From positions 1,079,501 to 1,143,500 of the forward strand of contig NZ_CP031395.1 of NCBI RefSeq assembly GCF_004328645.1: 64,000 nucleotides of DNA, given 5' to 3'. The stretch is from Hylemonella gracilis. GTDB lineage: Bacteria; Pseudomonadota; Gammaproteobacteria; Burkholderiales; Burkholderiaceae_C. The notes beneath the pieces are model-generated. The model was not told the DNA's origin and made no database searches. It worked only from the letters and a program-made list of their open reading frames with translations. A program made the translations under genes and the position numbers. This document shows, piece after piece, positions 48,539-57,864 of the stretch (the first letter of the stretch is position 1; every line of letters begins with the position of its first letter).

Positions 48539-49390
48539 ATGAGCGAACAACCGACACCGCAATCCTTGCCGCTGAGCATTGAGTTCTTTCCGCCCAAGAC
48601 GCCTGAGGGCGTGGAGAAGCTGCGCGTCGTGCGGCAGCAATTGAAAGCCTTGAAGCCCGAGTTCTGCTCGGTGACCTATGGCGCCGGCGGCTCCACGCAG
48701 GAAGGCACGTTTGCCGCGGTGCGCGAGATCCTGGCCGAGGGCATGGACGCCGCTTCGCACATCTCGTGCATCGGCGCCACCCAGGCCACCATGCGCGAGA
48801 ATCTGGCGGCGCTGAAGGCCATGGGGGTGAAGCGCCTCGTCACGCTGCGTGGCGACCTGCCCAGCGGATATGGCGCGGGCGGCGAATTCCACTACGCCAG
48901 CGACCTGGTTGCGTTCATCCGCGACGAGACGGGCGAGCACTTCCACGTCGAAGTTGCGGCCTACCCCGAGGTGCATCCGCAGGCCCGCTCGCCCGAGGCC
49001 GATCTGCAGGCCTTCGCGGCCAAGGTCAAGGCAGGTGCCGATTCGGCCATCACCCAGTATTTCTACAACGCCGACGCCTATTTCCGTTTCGTCGAGGACG
49101 CCGACGCCCTGGGCGTGACCGTGCCCATCGTGCCCGGCATCATGCCCATCACCAGCTCCACCCAACTCATGCGCTTCAGCGACGCCTGCGGCGCGGAGAT
49201 CCCGCGCTGGGTGCGCCTGCGCCTGCAGGGGTATGGGGACGACACGGCCAGCATCAAGGCCTTCGGGCTGGACGTGGTGACGGCCTTGTGCGAGCAGTTG
49301 CGCGCGGGCGGCGCGCCTGCGCTGCACTTCTACAGCATGAACCAGAGCGCGGCCACGCTGGAGATCTGTCGGCGGCTGGCTATCGTGTGA
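48539..49390 (+). CDS. metF: Methylenetetrahydrofolate reductase
   Basis: A 283-residue flavoenzyme producing 5-methyl-tetrahydrofolate for methionine synthesis. SIEFFPPKT at the start, CSVTYGAGGST, HISCIGA, LRGDLPSG and ITQYFYNAD are family landmarks. The ATG at 48539 lies 7 bp after tlyA and avoids the overlap implied by an upstream frame. With ahcY it forms the methyl cycle: AhcY yields homocysteine and MetF supplies the methyl donor. All three genes are probably controlled by the SAH riboswitch. Confidence 0.97.
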   Translation: MSEQPTPQSLPLSIEFFPPKTPEGVEKLRVVRQQLKALKPEFCSVTYGAGGSTQEGTFAAVREILAEGMDAASHISCIGATQATMRENLAALKAMGVKRLVTLRGDLPSGYGAGGEFHYASDLVAFIRDETGEHFHVEVAAYPEVHPQARSPEADLQAFAAKVKAGADSAITQYFYNADAYFRFVEDADALGVTVPIVPGIMPITSSTQLMRFSDACGAEIPRWVRLRLQGYGDDTASIKAFGLDVVTALCEQLRAGGAPALHFYSMNQSAATLEICRRLAIV

Positions 49391-49428
49391 GACTGAGACC
49401 GGCAGGGGCAAGGGCTTGAGAACCGTGC

Positions 49429-50310
49429 TCAGTGGCCTGCGCTCTCCAGCGTGTAAGCGGCATTCCGGTCCTGTCCGAGCAACTCGACCAGCTGAGGCAA
49501 GGTCGCTTTCAAGGCGCCTTGCAGGGTATGGGGCGGGTTGACGATGAACATGCCGCTGGCGGGCAGGCCGGTGGCGTCCTTGCCGGACTTGACGGTCAGC
49601 GTGGCATGCAGCCAGGGTTTGCCGGCCTGATTCGTCAGCGTGCGTAAACGGCGTGGCAGGTCATGGGCCTCGGGGCGCGGAATGATCGGGTGCCAGACGA
49701 CATAACAGCCGGTGGCGAAGCGCTTCAGTCCATCGGCCAGCAGGCTGGCGACACGCGTGTAGTCTGTCTTGATTTCATAACTCGGGTCGCACAGCAGCAG
49801 AGCCCGGCGCGAGGGCGGGGGCAGAAACTTGGTGATGCAGCCGAAGCCGTCTTCCCGTAGCACGGCGACCTGCCGGTCCGCATCCAGTTGGGCGATATTG
49901 GCTTCCAGGGCCTTGCTGTCCGTGGGGTGCAGCTCGAACAGCTTGAGCCGGTCCTGCTCGCGCAGCAGGCGCTGGAGGATGAAGGGCGAGCCAGGATAGA
50001 CCTTGGGGGTGGTGGATTTTGCATAGGCTGCACCGGGATTGAATTCCCCGATCAGCATCAGATAGTCCTGTAGCATCTCCGGAAGGGAGTCTGCGCTCAC
50101 ATCCGAGAGTCTGCCAATGCCGAAAGCGGCTTCCCCGCTGGTCTGGGCGTAGTCGCCGTCCAGTCGGTACAGGCCCGCGCCCGCGTGGGTGTCGATGACG
50201 GTGAGCGCGGTGTCTTTCTGCGTCAAATGCCGCGTAAGCGCGATCAGCGTGCTGTGTTTGAGGACATCGGCGTGGTTGCCGGCATGGAAGGCGTGGCGGT
50301 AGCTGAACAT
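49429..50310 (-). CDS. rlmJ: 23S rRNA (adenine(2030)-N6)-methyltransferase
   Basis: A 293-residue SAM-dependent methyltransferase. MFSYRHAFHAGNHADVLKH is the family start. DTHAGAGLY is the SAM-binding motif I and LLCDPSYE the catalytic motif IV (DPxY form). Convergent with metF (38 bp between ends) and divergent from rplM. Confidence 0.94.
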   Translation of the reverse strand: MFSYRHAFHAGNHADVLKHSTLIALTRHLTQKDTALTVIDTHAGAGLYRLDGDYAQTSGEAAFGIGRLSDVSADSLPEMLQDYLMLIGEFNPGAAYAKSTTPKVYPGSPFILQRLLREQDRLKLFELHPTDSKALEANIAQLDADRQVAVLREDGFGCITKFLPPPSRRALLLCDPSYEIKTDYTRVASLLADGLKRFATGCYVVWHPIIPRPEAHDLPRRLRTLTNQAGKPWLHATLTVKSGKDATGLPASGMFIVNPPHTLQGALKATLPQLVELLGQDRNAAYTLESAGH

Positions 50311-50349
50311 GGCCGTCCGATGTTAACTGCCCTGAAGCCAGGGAATTTG

Positions 50350-50355
50350 TATAAT
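50350..50355 (+). promoter_or_regulatory. Putative -10 box of the rplM-rpsI operon
   Basis: A perfect TATAAT. No strong -35 is visible at 17 bp, though TTAACT lies about 21 bp upstream. The leader that follows is about 210 nt and includes a GCTCC/GGAGC hairpin at 50480-50496, a possible site for ribosomal-protein feedback. Confidence 0.5.
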
Positions 50356-50572
50356 GGCAGGCTTCGCAGCGCTTTTGTGGCTCCGCGGCGAAGACGGTCA
50401 ATGCAGCGCCTGAATTCGGCGATGCCTCTGCGCATTGCAGGGCGTGCGGTGCATTGGCTCTGACATCACCACCTAAGAGGCTCCCGAAAGAGGAGCACCG
50501 ACCGTGGAAAAGAGCCCGCCAAACCCGTCCCGCTCATCTTTTGGCTGGGACGATTCTTGAAAGAGAAAACTC

Positions 50573-51001
50573 ATGACTACGTTCAGCGCCAAACCCGCTG
50601 ACGTGAAGCACGAGTGGTTTGTGATTGACGCGACCGACAAGGTCCTCGGACGAGTAGCCAGCGAAGTTGCTCTCCGTTTGCGCGGCAAACACAAGGCCAT
50701 TTACACGCCTCACGTCGATACCGGTGATTTCATTGTCGTCATCAACGCCGCCAGGCTGAAGGTGACGGGCACGAAGTCGCTCGACAAGATCTATTACCGC
50801 CACTCGGGTTATCCGGGCGGCATCTCCGCCACCAACTTCCGCGACTCGCAAGCCAAGCACCCCGGCCGCGCGCTGGAGAAGGCTGTCAAGGGCATGCTGC
50901 CCAAGGGCCCGCTGGGCTACGCCATGATCAAGAAGCTCAAGGTCTATGGCGGCGCCGAGCATCCGCACAGCGCTCAGCAACCCAAGCCGCTGGCCATCTG
51001 A
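50573..51001 (+). CDS. rplM: 50S ribosomal protein L13
   Basis: A 142-residue protein with the conserved [20 protein letters not shown] region, [22 protein letters not shown] (in pieces) and [18 protein letters not shown]. Normal full length. It is an early-assembly protein of the large subunit and is followed by rpsI 11 bp downstream, the standard pair. Confidence 0.98.
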   Translation: MTTFSAKPADVKHEWFVIDATDKVLGRVASEVALRLRGKHKAIYTPHVDTGDFIVVINAARLKVTGTKSLDKIYYRHSGYPGGISATNFRDSQAKHPGRALEKAVKGMLPKGPLGYAMIKKLKVYGGAEHPHSAQQPKPLAI

Positions 51002-51012
51002 AGGAGTCCGAA

Positions 51013-51405
51013 ATGATTGGTGAATGGAACAATGGAACCGGCCGACGCAAGTCCAGCGTCGCGCGCGTGTTTCTGAAGAAGGGCTCCGGCAAGATCACGG
51101 TCAATGGCAAGGACATCGCCGAGTACTTCGGCCGTGAAACCTCCATCATGATCGCCAAGCAACCGTTGATGCTGACCAACCATGCCGAAACCTTCGACAT
51201 CCAGGTCAACGTGCATGGCGGTGGCGAGTCCGGTCAGGCCGGTGCCACCCGCCACGGGATCACGCGCGCTCTGATCGACTACGACGCGGCCCTCAAGCCT
51301 GCGCTGTCGCAAGCCGGTTTCGTGACCCGCGACGCCCGCGAAGTGGAGCGCAAGAAGGTTGGTCTGCACTCCGCGCGTCGTCGCAAGCAGTTCAGCAAGC
51401 GCTGA
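51013..51405 (+). CDS. rpsI: 30S ribosomal protein S9
   Basis: A 130-residue protein. [19 protein letters not shown] is the family signature, and the C-terminal [17 protein letters not shown] tail reaches the P-site tRNA. AAGGAG precedes the ATG. It is the second gene of the rplM operon, and a strong terminator follows about 165 bp downstream. Confidence 0.98.
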   Translation: MIGEWNNGTGRRKSSVARVFLKKGSGKITVNGKDIAEYFGRETSIMIAKQPLMLTNHAETFDIQVNVHGGGESGQAGATRHGITRALIDYDAALKPALSQAGFVTRDAREVERKKVGLHSARRRKQFSKR

Positions 51406-51571
51406 TCCGCGTTGTGTCCTGCCTATGCCCCTATCCCTATACGGGGATGGCATGGGTGGTGGCGTGACGGGGCAGCTTGCAGGGTCGAATGGCAATGGAT
51501 GAGGTCGTCTCCGACGTGGATGTCGGCATCGCCCTCGCATGTGTCATGTGCCTGACAATCTGTTGCAATGT

Positions 51572-51606
51572 AAAGGCCGCGCGGGTTTCAATCCGCCGGC
51601 CTTTTT
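51572..51606 (+). terminator. Rho-independent terminator after rplM-rpsI
   Basis: Perfect 8-bp outer arms AAAGGCCG (51572-51579) and CGGCCTTT (51597-51604), with an inner GCGG/CCGC pair, and a T-rich run. It lies 166 bp after the rpsI stop and 30 bp before the next gene. Confidence 0.85.
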
Positions 51607-51635
51607 CTCTGCGCGGCTGCTAGACTTTTCCCCCT

Positions 51636-52375
51636 ATGCGAATGCGTCTGCTACTTCGGCGTCTGACGGTGAGCGCACCGCGCATGTCCGTGCGCAGCTC
51701 ACTGCCTTGGCCCTTGCGCTGGGTGATTGCCGCCGTGACTTTCGGCTTCTGCGCCGCCATAGGTCTGTGGGCCTTTGAGTTCGGCCGCGACATCGCCGGC
51801 ATCGAGGGCGGCAGCGTGGGCTACGTGGAGAAGCTGGAGCAGCAACTCTCAGAGTTGCGTCGCCAGGCGCGTTCCATGAAGGACGAGCGCGACGAGGCGC
51901 TGGCCAAGGCGAACACGGCCTCCACGCTGATGGCCGCCGAGCAAACCGCGCAGGAACGCCTGTCGGAACTCAATAAGCAGCTCGAAGCGGATAATCAGCG
52001 CTTGCGCGACGATCTGGGTTTCTTCGAGCGCCTGATCCCCACCGAAGGAGGGGGGAGTCTCTTGCGATTCGCGGCCTGCAGGCCGTCGTGCAGCAGGATG
52101 GACAGGGGCAGCTGGTCAAATGGCAGGTGTTGGTGATCCAGCCTCAAAAGAACGCGCGGGAGTTCAGTGGGCAGTTGGAAGTGCAGTTCATTGGCGTGCA
52201 ATCCGGGCGGCCGTGGTCCGCACCTCTGCCGCAGGGAGCGCAGCCCATCCGGTTGCGCCAGTATGCGCGGGCCGAGGGCACGTTCCAGTTGCCGCCGGAC
52301 ACCGAGATCAAGAGCATCATCGCCAAGGTGATGCAGGGCGATGCGGTGCGCGCGGAGCAGTCAGTCAAGTTGTAA
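51636..52375 (+). pseudogene. DUF6776-type membrane protein, frameshifted in a G6 run
   Basis: Two frames together give one protein of about 245 residues. The first (from 51636) has an N-terminal membrane helix (PLRWVIAAVTFGFCAAIGLWAF), a coiled coil (KLEQQLSELRRQARSMKDE and on) and FFERLIPTEG. A -1 shift at the run of six G (52050-52055) continues with SLAIRGLQAVVQQDG and a beta-rich C-terminus ending at 52375. Without the shift the first frame ends in unrelated sequence at 52136. The family is conserved in Comamonadaceae beside a bactofilin gene. The shift may be a base-calling error, a real mutation or a slippage site. Confidence 0.75.
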
Positions 52376-52453
52376 TCTGAATTTGCAAGGATGTGGCCGC
52401 CAGTCCGCGCGGCAGGTGCCTCGTCCTGAATTTCTGTGTAGAAAGTTGTTCCC

Positions 52454-52852
52454 ATGTTCAGCAAGCAAAAACCCCCGGCCATTCGAAGCTTGATTGCCGA
52501 CGGTAATCACATCGAAGGTCATGTGCACTTCCGCGACGGCCTGCGCGTGGATGGCACCATCGTCGGCAACGTGCGTGCCCGAGAGGAAGACAGCAGCATC
52601 TTGGTCATCTCCGAGACGGCATCCATCCTCGGCGAGGTGCATGCTGACCACGTGATCGTCAACGGCACGATCAAGGGCCCGGTCTATGCCCGTCAGATGC
52701 TGGAGCTGCAACCCAAGGCGCGCATCGAAGGCGACGTCTTCTACACCGCGCTGGAAATGCACCAGGGCGCCATCATCGCTGGCCTGCTGCGCCCCACGCC
52801 CTCCATGCTGGAGGACAAGCCTGCCCTCAAGCTGGCTGCGACCGGCAATTGA
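52454..52852 (+). CDS. Bactofilin (polymer-forming cytoskeletal protein)
   Basis: A 132-residue protein with the bactofilin beta-helix: repeated short strands such as GNHIEGHVHFRDGLRVDGTIVGNV (in pieces), SILGEVHADHVIVNGTIKGPV and ARIEGDVFYTALEMHQGAII. Bactofilins polymerise without nucleotide and organise cell-wall growth. It lies 78 bp after the DUF6776 gene, a common pairing that suggests the membrane coiled-coil protein may anchor or scaffold the filament. Confidence 0.92.
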   Translation: MFSKQKPPAIRSLIADGNHIEGHVHFRDGLRVDGTIVGNVRAREEDSSILVISETASILGEVHADHVIVNGTIKGPVYARQMLELQPKARIEGDVFYTALEMHQGAIIAGLLRPTPSMLEDKPALKLAATGN

Positions 52853-53005
52853 ACCTCCTCGCCTGCCTGCGGTCCATAGCGCCCGGTTCGGGCGAAGGCG
52901 TCACGCGCAGTATGGGTTTGCGAGGCGACTGCCGAGCGGTTCGACGGTTGGGTGTACCATCACAGCCCTGTCACTGAACAACTTCCTGCCAGAAGGAGTT
53001 TTCCC

Positions 53006-53383
53006 ATGAGCGCAGTTGCCGAATCCGTCCAAGCCGATGTCGTGAGCGAGATGCCCGCGCCGATTCTCTTCACCGACAGCGCTGCGGCCAAGGTGGCTGA
53101 CCTGATCGCCGAGGAGGGCAATCCGGACCTCAAGCTGCGTGTTTTTGTGCAGGGCGGTGGTTGCTCCGGCTTCCAGTATGGTTTCACCTTCGACGAGGTG
53201 GCCAACGAAGACGACACCACCATGACCAAGAACGGTGTCTCCCTCCTGATCGATGCGATGAGCTACCAGTACCTGCTGGGCGCCGAGATTGACTACAAGG
53301 AAGATCTCCAAGGCGCACAATTTGTCATCAAGAACCCGAACGCCACCACCACCTGCGGTTGCGGTTCCAGCTTCTCGGTGTGA
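53006..53383 (+). CDS. erpA: Iron-sulphur cluster insertion protein ErpA
   Basis: A 125-residue A-type Fe-S carrier. The three cluster ligands are visible: Cys in [11 protein letters not shown] and two in [11 protein letters not shown] at the C-terminus. It delivers [4Fe-4S] or [2Fe-2S] clusters to apo-enzymes. AGAAGGAG is 7-8 nt before the ATG at 53006. A terminator follows 25 bp after the stop. Confidence 0.95.
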   Translation: MSAVAESVQADVVSEMPAPILFTDSAAAKVADLIAEEGNPDLKLRVFVQGGGCSGFQYGFTFDEVANEDDTTMTKNGVSLLIDAMSYQYLLGAEIDYKEDLQGAQFVIKNPNATTTCGCGSSFSV

Positions 53384-53408
53384 GCTGCGTCTGGTTCTGA
53401 CACACAAG

Positions 53409-53429
53409 GCCACCTCCGGGTGGCTTTTT
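53409..53429 (+). terminator. Rho-independent terminator of erpA
   Basis: Arms GCCACC (53409-53414) and GGTGGC (53419-53424) with a TCCG tetraloop, followed directly by TTTTT. Confidence 0.88.
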
Positions 53430-53478
53430 GCTGTCCGTTCCGCAAGATTCCCGTTTTCAGTTTCCAGGTCGGCACTCC

Positions 53479-54918
53479 ATGAACGCAACGCAAGCTGGCG
53501 CACCGCTCAAGGAGGGCGAACTGCGTGCCTTGCTCTGGCTGGTGGCGGTGGGTTTCTTCATGCAGACGCTGGATGCCACCATCGTCAACACTGCCTTGCC
53601 CGCCATGGCGCGCAGCTTGGGCGAAAGTCCCTTGCGCATGCAGTCCGTGGTCGTGGCCTATTCACTCACCATGGCGATGCTGATTCCGGCTTCGGGCTGG
53701 CTGGCAGACCGCTTTGGCTTGCGCCCCGTGTTCCTGGGCGCCATCGCGCTGTTCTCCGTCGGCTCGTTGCTCTGTGCCATGTCCAACACCCTCGGGCTGC
53801 TGGTGGCGGCGCGCGTGCTTCAAGGCTTGGGCGGTGCATTGCTCCTGCCCGTGGGTCGGCTCGCGGTACTCAAGACTTTTCCACGTGAACGTTTTCTGCA
53901 GGCCATGAGCTTTGTGGCCATCCCCGGGCTCATCGGTCCACTGATCGGCCCCACGCTGGGTGGTTGGATCGTGGAGGTCTCGTCCTGGCATTGGATCTTC
54001 TTGATCAATCTGCCCGTGGGGTTGCTCGGCGGCCTGGCGACCTTGCGTTACATGCCCGTCCAGCGCAACACGGCATTGGCCCGCTTCGATCTGACCGGCT
54101 ACCTGCTGCTGGCCTTCGGCATGGTGACGATCTCCCTCGCGCTCGACGGCCTGTCCGGCCTGGGTCTGCGCCAAGCCAGCGTGCTGGTACTGATGATCTT
54201 CGGTCTCGCCAGTCTCGCGGCCTACTGGATGCACGCCTTGCGCCGTCCCGACCCGCTGTTCTCGCCCCAGCTGTTCGGTGTGGCGTCCCTGCGCATCGGC
54301 TTGCTGGGCAATCTGTTCTCGCGCCTGGGCAGCGCCTGCATGCCCCTGATGATCCCGCTGCTCATGCAGGTGACCTTGGGCTACTCACCCTTGCATGCGG
54401 GCTTGATGATGCTGCCCATCACGCTGGCCAGCATGTCCATGAAACGTCCAGGGACCTGGTTGCTCACGCGTTATGGTTACCGCCGCGTGCTCGTGTTCAA
54501 CACCCTGTTCGTTGGTCTGGCGACCGCGAGCTTCGCGCTGACCACGGTAGAGCAGCCTTTGTGGCTGCGCATCCTGCAACTCATGCTGTTCGGCGCGGTG
54601 AACTCCATGCAGTTCACGGCCATGAATACGCTCACGCTCAAGGACCTCGCCCCCGCGATGGCCAGCAGCGGCAACAGCCTTCTGTCGATGGTGCAGATGC
54701 TGGCCATGGGCATGGGCGTGGCGGCTGCCGGGGCCGTGCTGGCGGCGTTCACCGGCTATTTCGGCAACGAGGAAGCCGCCGCCGCGTTGCCTGCATTCCG
54801 CGGTACCTTTGTCTGCATGGGGTTGATCACCCTGGCTTCAGCGGCCATCTTCTGGCAGTTGTCGGATGCCCAGGCTGCTCCCGCACGCGGTCGGCACGAA
54901 CCGTCCGAGATGGAGTAG
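53479..54918 (+). CDS. EmrB/QacA (DHA2) family multidrug transporter, MdtD-like
   Basis: A 479-residue inner-membrane protein with about 14 hydrophobic segments. LDATIVNTALPAMA (motif D1) near residue 33, LADRFGLRPVFL (motif A) and GPLIGPTLGGWI (motif C) mark the 14-helix drug:H+ antiporters. The ATG at 53479 starts 16 residues before helix 1. No outer-membrane or adaptor partner gene is adjacent. Substrates are unknown. Confidence 0.9.
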   Translation: MNATQAGAPLKEGELRALLWLVAVGFFMQTLDATIVNTALPAMARSLGESPLRMQSVVVAYSLTMAMLIPASGWLADRFGLRPVFLGAIALFSVGSLLCAMSNTLGLLVAARVLQGLGGALLLPVGRLAVLKTFPRERFLQAMSFVAIPGLIGPLIGPTLGGWIVEVSSWHWIFLINLPVGLLGGLATLRYMPVQRNTALARFDLTGYLLLAFGMVTISLALDGLSGLGLRQASVLVLMIFGLASLAAYWMHALRRPDPLFSPQLFGVASLRIGLLGNLFSRLGSACMPLMIPLLMQVTLGYSPLHAGLMMLPITLASMSMKRPGTWLLTRYGYRRVLVFNTLFVGLATASFALTTVEQPLWLRILQLMLFGAVNSMQFTAMNTLTLKDLAPAMASSGNSLLSMVQMLAMGMGVAAAGAVLAAFTGYFGNEEAAAALPAFRGTFVCMGLITLASAAIFWQLSDAQAAPARGRHEPSEME

Positions 54919-54968
54919 GCGCGCGCGGACACGCCCAAGCCGACGTTGCTTGCGCCCGGCAGAGAGGA

Positions 54969-56110
54969 TCAGACGGGGTAGATGGCGCCCAGCACGCGCG
55001 CGTGACGCGCGCCCGTGACGCGGGTCAGATTGCCCGTTTCACCCGCCAGGCACTTGCGCGCCAGCCAGGCAAAGGCGGTGGCCTCCACCTGCAGTGGTGG
55101 CAGGCCGGCGGCATCGGTGCTGCTCACCGACACGCCGGGCAGCAAAGCGCGCAGGCGTCGCATCAGCGTGTCGTTGAGCGCGCCACCGCCGCAGACGTAG
55201 AGGCGTTGGCAAGCTGGTGCGTGACGCAGCAGGTCCGAGGCGCAGCTGCTCGCCGTCAACTCGGTCAGTGTGGCCTGCACGTCCACCGGCTTGAGCAGAG
55301 GATGCCGCACCAGCCGTGCCCGCAGCCAGTCCGGATGGAACAGGTCGCGCCCCGTGCTCTTGGGGGCAGTTGATGGAAAAAGGGCTCCTCGAGCAGATCG
55401 CGCAACAGCGCCTCGCTCACTTGGCCGCTTGCAGCCCAGCGTCCGCCGGCGTCATACGGCTGACCCTGGTGCCGTTGGCACCAGGCGTCGAGCAGGGCGT
55501 TGCCCGGGCCACAATCAAAGCCTCCGACCGCATTGCCCTGCAGCAGACTGAGGTTGGCCATGCCACCGAGGTTGAGCACCGCCACGGCGCCGTCGGCGTC
55601 AGTGACAGGTCCGAAGACCGCCTGGTGGAAGGCCGGCACCAGCGGCGCGCCCTGGCCGCCCGCGGCCACATCACGACTGCGGAAGTCCGCCACCACGCTG
55701 ATGCCCGTCAGTTCCACCAGCAGGGCCGGGTTGTTGAGCTGCAGTGTGTAGCCCGTGCCACCCGGGCCCTCATGCCGTGGCCCGGGCTGGTGCCGTACGG
55801 TCTGGCCATGCGCACCGATGGCCCGGATGGCCTCGCGCGCGGTGCCGGTCGCCTGCAGCAGATCGCCCACGACGCCCGCGTAGACCCGTACCAGGCCGTT
55901 CGCGGCCAGTGCGGCGCGGTGCAATTCATCGCGCCCTTCGGGGGTGTTCAGGGCCAATAATTCGGCGGCCAGCTCGGCGGGAAAGGGGCGGGTCGCATGG
56001 TGCAGCACACGGATGGTGTCCTGGTCCGGGTGGGGCGTGATTTCGGCGAGCACGCCGTCCACGCCGTCCAGCGAGGTGCCTGACATCAGGCCGATGAAGA
56101 GAGCGTTCAT
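54969..56110 (-). pseudogene. anmK: Anhydro-N-acetylmuramic acid kinase, frameshifted in a C5 run
   Basis: The N-terminal part (from ATG 56110: FIGLMSGTSLDGVDGVLAEI, AHGQTVRHQPG, LNLGGMANLSLL, FDCGPGNALLDAW) and the C-terminal part (RLYVCGGGALNDTLMRRL, EATAFAWLA) lie in different frames. They join at a homopolymer at 55362-55366 (five G on the plus strand), where one more base would restore a 380-residue enzyme of normal length. AnmK phosphorylates 1,6-anhydro-MurNAc in cell-wall recycling. All catalytic blocks are intact on both sides, so either the lesion is recent or the base count is wrong. Confidence 0.85.
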
Positions 56111-56132
56111 GCAATGAATGGGAGGGTTCGGT

Positions 56133-57617
56133 TCAGCGCGACGCCAGCAACTGGGCCGAGACCAACTGCAGCCGGGCTTGCTGGGCAATGTGGTCGAAGG
56201 CAGGGCGGTTCGCCGCCGACACCGGCGGCGCCGATTCGCTGCGGCGAACAATCAGCAACGGGTTCTGGTGCTGACCGTTGATGCGGAACTCGTAGTGCAG
56301 GTGTGGGCCGGTGGCCCAGCCGGTGGCACCGCTGGCCGCCAGGGTCTGGCCTTGCGCGATGCGCTGGCCGTGCCGCACCAGGATGCGGCTCAGGTGGGCG
56401 TACAAAGTCTGGTGGCCGTTGCGGTGCCGCAGGATCACCACCTTGCCGTAGCCGCCTTGCTCGCCGGCGAACTCCACCACCCCGTCGCCCACGGCCCGTA
56501 CCGGCGTGCCGATGGGCGCGGCGTAATCCACTCCCAGGTGCGCGCGCCAGGTTTTGAGAATCGGGTGCAAGCGCATGCGAAAGCCACTGGTCACGCGCGA
56601 GAAAGCCAAGGGCGAAGCCAGGTAGGCGCGCTTGAGGCTCTGTCCGTCCAGGTTGTAGTAGCCGCTGCGGCCGGTGGTCTGGGTCGGCTGGCCGGCCACC
56701 ACGGGCGCTGGCAGGTCCGCGTTCGGTTCGGTGAACCAGACGGCTTGGTAGGCCTTGCCTGCGTTGATGAATTCAGCGCTCAGCACCCGGCCCGCGCGCA
56801 GGGGTTCACCGTCGCCTTCCAGCATTTCGTAGACCACGGCATAACGGTCTCCCTGGCGCAGGTCGCTGTGGAAGTCGATGTCCGCGGAGAAGATTTCCGC
56901 CAATTGCACGGCCACGGCATCTGGAATGCCTGCCTGGTCGGTGGAGGCGAAAAGCGAGCTTTCGATGACGCCACTGGCCATGCGCAGCGAGGCCGTCAGC
57001 ATGGCCTTTTCCATGTGGGAACTGAAGCCATCACCGGCCCGTTCGATGATCAGCCGTTCGAAGCTGCCGTCGTCGCTCGGGCTCCAGCGCGCCGTCAGTC
57101 TGAGCAGGGTGTTGCGCTCACTCGCTTCCGCACTCAAAAGGCGACCCGTGCGTCCCAACAGGTGGCGGTGCGTGAGGATGTCCCGCTTCAGGAAGACGGC
57201 GGCCTGCGGGTCATGGATGCCCAGGCGGTACAGCAGGCCTTCGGCGGTGTCCTGCGGGCGGGACAGTTCGGAACGATAGAGATTGAACCGGTACCCCGCA
57301 CCGCCGCTGTCTGGCGGATTGGCGGACCGCGGCATGTCCGGCGCGGAGGCGGTGGCGAATGGGGAGACGAAGGGCAGTGCCCGGACCTCGGCGGTGACTT
57401 CCTGCACCGGAAGTCGGGCGGGATCGGGTGCGAACGAGACGACAACAGCCGCCACCGCATAAGCGCCCGCGCTCAGGCCCAGCGCCACGAGGCTCAGCCC
57501 GAGCAGGGCGGGGCGCCAGCTCTGCCTCGAGCGCTGTTTCCAGTGGCGCAGCAGCAGTCGCCCTCGGGCATGCAAGGGACGGCTTAAGCGCTGGAACAGG
57601 GAGGGCAAGGCGGACAT
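56133..57617 (-). CDS. M23-family peptidoglycan endopeptidase
   Basis: A 494-residue protein. A basic N-terminus and one membrane helix (about residues 38-62) anchor it, with the body in the periplasm. The middle has an OapA/MepM-like region (LRQGDRYAVVYEML, LSAEFINAGKAYQAVWF). The C-terminal LytM domain has HLGVDYAAPIGTPV (zinc His and Asp) and HLHYEF (catalytic and zinc His), so it should be active. It is 22 bp upstream of anmK on the same strand, so wall cleavage and recycling may be co-expressed. The ATG at 57617 is preferred over the GTG at 57620. Confidence 0.92.
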   Translation of the reverse strand: MSALPSLFQRLSRPLHARGRLLLRHWKQRSRQSWRPALLGLSLVALGLSAGAYAVAAVVVSFAPDPARLPVQEVTAEVRALPFVSPFATASAPDMPRSANPPDSGGAGYRFNLYRSELSRPQDTAEGLLYRLGIHDPQAAVFLKRDILTHRHLLGRTGRLLSAEASERNTLLRLTARWSPSDDGSFERLIIERAGDGFSSHMEKAMLTASLRMASGVIESSLFASTDQAGIPDAVAVQLAEIFSADIDFHSDLRQGDRYAVVYEMLEGDGEPLRAGRVLSAEFINAGKAYQAVWFTEPNADLPAPVVAGQPTQTTGRSGYYNLDGQSLKRAYLASPLAFSRVTSGFRMRLHPILKTWRAHLGVDYAAPIGTPVRAVGDGVVEFAGEQGGYGKVVILRHRNGHQTLYAHLSRILVRHGQRIAQGQTLAASGATGWATGPHLHYEFRINGQHQNPLLIVRRSESAPPVSAANRPAFDHIAQQARLQLVSAQLLASR

Positions 57618-57864
57618 CACGGGGGGCGTTCGTCGGAGGATGGTGCGGCAAATCAGCCAGAGCGACGCGTCAAGAAGCTAGCAAAGGGTGGGCCAATTCC
57701 GCCGGTCTGTCGTGGGTGCCGTTTCCCGGGGACGCGGGTGTGCGGCACGTAAAATCAGCCGCTTGTTTCTGCTTCTCACGCCCTCGGCGCCCGCCGTGGC
57801 ATGCCCCGGCCAGGGGCGCGACCAGTATATCGGCCCCTCTGAACCGGGGTGTAGAAAAATCCCT

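Noticed and set aside
51424..51462. Hairpin after rpsI as a terminator
   Set aside because: Imperfect ATGCC...GGCAT pairing with no T tract. The true terminator is at 51572.
52088..52375. Separate small gene after the first DUF6776 frame
   Set aside because: It starts inside conserved DUF6776 sequence, and the residues encoded just before its GTG continue the same family. It is the second half of a frameshifted gene.
54969..55310. Independent 113-residue gene
   Set aside because: It is the C-terminal third of AnmK cut off by the homopolymer frameshift.
53964..55373. 469-codon plus-strand frame across the EmrB-like gene and anmK
   Set aside because: It overlaps two recognised genes in a wrong frame and has no family features.
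56118..57587. 489-codon plus-strand frame opposite the M23 peptidase
   Set aside because: The minus frame has the LytM metal motifs and a membrane anchor; the plus frame has nothing recognisable.
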